From Actinomycetota bacterium (GTDB lineage Bacteria; Actinomycetota; Acidimicrobiia; Acidimicrobiales; Ilumatobacteraceae): a stretch of DNA of 7,341 nucleotides. The translations under genes and the position numbers were made by a program. The stretch is taken from positions 1 through 7,341 of the forward strand of contig SYCH01000091.1 of assembly GCA_005787025.1 (NCBI GenBank), written 5' to 3'. How positions within the stretch are numbered: the first letter of the stretch is position 1; every line of letters begins with the position of its first letter. This document shows positions 5,575 to 7,341 of the stretch, piece after piece. The notes under the pieces are model-generated. The model was not told the origin of the DNA. It was given only the letters and a program-made list of their open reading frames with translations, and searched no databases.

Positions 5575-7299
5575 TCAGGCCGTGGGTGTGCGCCAGTGCG
5601 TGGTGGTGACGGTTCGTCGATCGTGCTCGCGACGCACCTCGTCGGCCACGCGCCCCTCGTCCCAACCCCACAACGGGGCCGCGATCCGGGCCACGTTCTC
5701 GAGAGTCTCGCGACCCACCTGAACCGTGGTCCCCGACACGAGTCGACGATCGACGACGTCCGACAGCGTGAACGCGGACTCGTGGGTCACGGCGAAGACG
5801 ACCTGGGCGCCCACATCGTCGGCGAAGGGACCAATGGTGCGGGCCAGAACGGCGTCGGTGCGCACGAGTTCGAGGATGCGCACGTACTCACTGCCGTACA
5901 AGCGTGCGACGTTCTCGGCCGAACGTGGATTCAACCCCGCCGCCATCAATTCGTCGGTGGCCACGCGCAAGTAGTCGTCGGCGTCCTCGGCCCAGGCGAA
6001 CGCCCCGAACGCCGCCGTTCGGCGGGAGTCGAAGCGTCGCGATCGTCGACCGGCCAGTTCATTCTCGAACAAGCGGTCCACCATCTGTTCCGCGGTGGCC
6101 CGACCGGTGGTCCACTTGCCACCGCCGATGGACCACAGGTTCGCGACGCCGTGATCGACGTGGTGGTACAACTCGTGACGTCGACTGGCCGAATACGTGC
6201 CGGCCGACTCGCCCTCGGCACCGGTGCGAATGAGAGGACGCACACCGACCGTCGTCATCTCCACGTCGTCCACCGACAATCGTTCGGCGTCGGGAGCCAT
6301 CGTCGAGTTCACGGTGTCGAGAATCAGGTCGACGTCGGAGGGGTCGACCACCACCGAGGACTCGTCGCCGTCGATGGGAGTGTCGGTCGGACCGATGAAG
6401 GACTTGCCCATCCATGGCGACACGATCACGTGTCGCCCCGAGCGAGCGCGGGCGAAGACGGCATCTTTCACCCGGCCCGGTCCACCGATGGGCCGGGTCA
6501 GGACGTGCACCCCCTTCGACCGATCCACCCCCACACCCGTCGGGCGTCCGAGCGACGACAACACCCGATCGATCCACGGACCCGCCGCGTTCACCACCAC
6601 GCGCGCGCGCACCACCTGCTCGGTCGCCCCTCGGACGACCCGAACTCCCTCCACGTGAAAGTGCCCGTCCGTTTCCGCACCCGCGAACCCGGTTACGCGG
6701 GCGTGATTGAACAGTCGGGCACCGGCCACCGTCGCCGACTTCGCGTACGCCAGAAGCAATCGCTCGGGATGGACGTTCATGGTGTCGTGATACGCAAAAG
6801 CGCCTTGCAGGCCCTCACGATCCAACCACGGAACGGCCTCCAACAAACGACGGCGCGACAACCACCGTGGATGCGGGATGCGCAGACCTTCCGGGGCCCG
6901 CCGGTTGCGATCGAACGACAAGGCGTCGTACAACAGCACGCCGGCTCCGATGAGTGCGGTGGGCGGCTTGCTCCAACGCCACGCGGGCATGATGAATCGC
7001 GTCTGCTCGACCAAGTGCGGTGCCCCGAGCGCCAGAACACGCCGCTCGCGAAGGCTCTCGCGCACCACCGTGATGTCGTATTGCTCGAGATAGCGAATAC
7101 CACCGTGGATGTACTTGGTCGTCGCCGCACTGGTCCCCGACCCGAAGTCCTTCGCTTCGAACAGCGCCACACTCAGGCCTCGCGACGCGGCCTCACGGGC
7201 CACGCAGATTCCGGTGATGCCACCGCCGATGACGATCACGTCGAGTTCACCCGACGTGAGGTCGATCATCGATGAGTCGAGCGGGATACTGACGGGCAT
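5575..7299 (-). CDS. glpD: FAD-dependent glycerol-3-phosphate dehydrogenase
   Basis: Oxidises sn-glycerol 3-phosphate to dihydroxyacetone phosphate and passes electrons through FAD to quinone, at the inner face of the membrane. The 574-residue length is normal. The N-terminal Rossmann motif is VIVIGGGITGICVAREAASRG at 21-41, followed by the FAD/substrate segment TKYIHGGIRYLEQ at 61-73. Other GlpD marks are VVNAAGPWID at 235-244, SKGVHVLT at 261-268, IGPTDTPIDGDE at 302-313, VRPL at 353-356 and GGGKWTT at 392-398. The C-terminal DAO_C domain covers about 420-560 with VTHESAFTLSDVVDRR at 504-519. The usual SSK before the IHGG motif is TTK here. I see no large insertion of the kind found in the oxygen-using GlpO oxidases, which favours a dehydrogenase. 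The ATG at 7299 is nine bases after the preceding gene's apparent stop; the ATG at 7269 is an alternative start. Neither has a clear Shine-Dalgarno sequence, so coupling to the upstream gene is likely. Confidence 0.95.
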   Translation of the reverse strand: MPVSIPLDSSMIDLTSGELDVIVIGGGITGICVAREAASRGLSVALFEAKDFGSGTSAATTKYIHGGIRYLEQYDITVVRESLRERRVLALGAPHLVEQTRFIMPAWRWSKPPTALIGAGVLLYDALSFDRNRRAPEGLRIPHPRWLSRRRLLEAVPWLDREGLQGAFAYHDTMNVHPERLLLAYAKSATVAGARLFNHARVTGFAGAETDGHFHVEGVRVVRGATEQVVRARVVVNAAGPWIDRVLSSLGRPTGVGVDRSKGVHVLTRPIGGPGRVKDAVFARARSGRHVIVSPWMGKSFIGPTDTPIDGDESSVVVDPSDVDLILDTVNSTMAPDAERLSVDDVEMTTVGVRPLIRTGAEGESAGTYSASRRHELYHHVDHGVANLWSIGGGKWTTGRATAEQMVDRLFENELAGRRSRRFDSRRTAAFGAFAWAEDADDYLRVATDELMAAGLNPRSAENVARLYGSEYVRILELVRTDAVLARTIGPFADDVGAQVVFAVTHESAFTLSDVVDRRLVSGTTVQVGRETLENVARIAAPLWGWDEGRVADEVRREHDRRTVTTTHWRTPTA

Positions 7300-7308
7300 C
7301 GCGGGATT

Positions 7309-7341
7309 TCAGAACAGGCGCGCGGTGAGTTTCTTGCGCCA
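7309..7341 (-). CDS. C-terminal tail of an unidentified upstream gene (partial)
   Basis: Read on the minus strand from the right edge, an open frame gives WRKKLTARLF and then a TGA at 7311-7309, nine bases before the glpD ATG. Ten residues are too few to name a family. The basic-aromatic ending and the tight spacing look like a real gene end in an operon with glpD, but an open frame this short could be chance. Confidence 0.35.
   Translation of the reverse strand, partial: WRKKLTARLF

Noticed and set aside
5260..7275. Very long plus-strand open frame (671 codons) antisense to glpD and comEA
   Set aside because: Its product is Arg/His/Gly-rich low-complexity sequence spanning two well-identified minus-strand genes and their spacer. 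Long antisense open frames are expected opposite GC-rich genes.
1..7341. CRISPR arrays, insertion sequences, tRNA genes, long direct repeats
   Set aside because: Reading both strands I saw no regularly spaced repeats, transposase motifs, terminal inverted repeats or tRNA-like structures; nearly the whole window is accounted for by genes.

Overview
The window looks like chromosomal housekeeping DNA from a high-GC actinobacterium. Most codons end in G or C, GTG starts occur, and the order comEA, comEC, holA, rpsT(opposite strand), lepA is the arrangement known from actinobacteria, including mycobacteria. The class is less certain: protein flavour would fit Acidimicrobiia or relatives, but that is an impression and was not tested.

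Layout from left to right. lepA (elongation factor 4) lies on the minus strand and is cut at its C-terminal end by the left edge. A 137-base divergent spacer separates it from rpsT (ribosomal protein S20, plus strand, GTG start), with a good promoter candidate for rpsT. rpsT runs tail-to-tail into holA (DNA polymerase III delta subunit, minus) with 7 bases between the stop codons. comEC (DNA-uptake channel, minus) lies upstream of holA and its stop overlaps the holA start by one base, so the two are probably translationally coupled. A plus-strand ORF for a small four-helix membrane protein then sits between comEC and comEA, facing away from comEC and into comEA. comEA (membrane-anchored DNA receptor, minus) follows, then glpD (glycerol-3-phosphate dehydrogenase, minus). 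The last 33 bases appear to hold the tail of another minus-strand gene.

The genes fall into three jobs: translation (lepA, rpsT), DNA uptake and replication (comEA, comEC, holA), and glycerol phosphate oxidation (glpD). ComEA would bind incoming DNA outside the membrane and pass it to the ComEC channel. holA is replication machinery that shares a transcript with comEC by position. glpD has no evident functional tie to competence.

I found no mobile element, CRISPR array, tRNA or rRNA, and no convincing undescribed system. The best item for a second look is the unrecognised membrane-protein gene at 4377-4823, which interrupts the comEA-comEC pair on the opposite strand and overlaps the 5' end of comEC.
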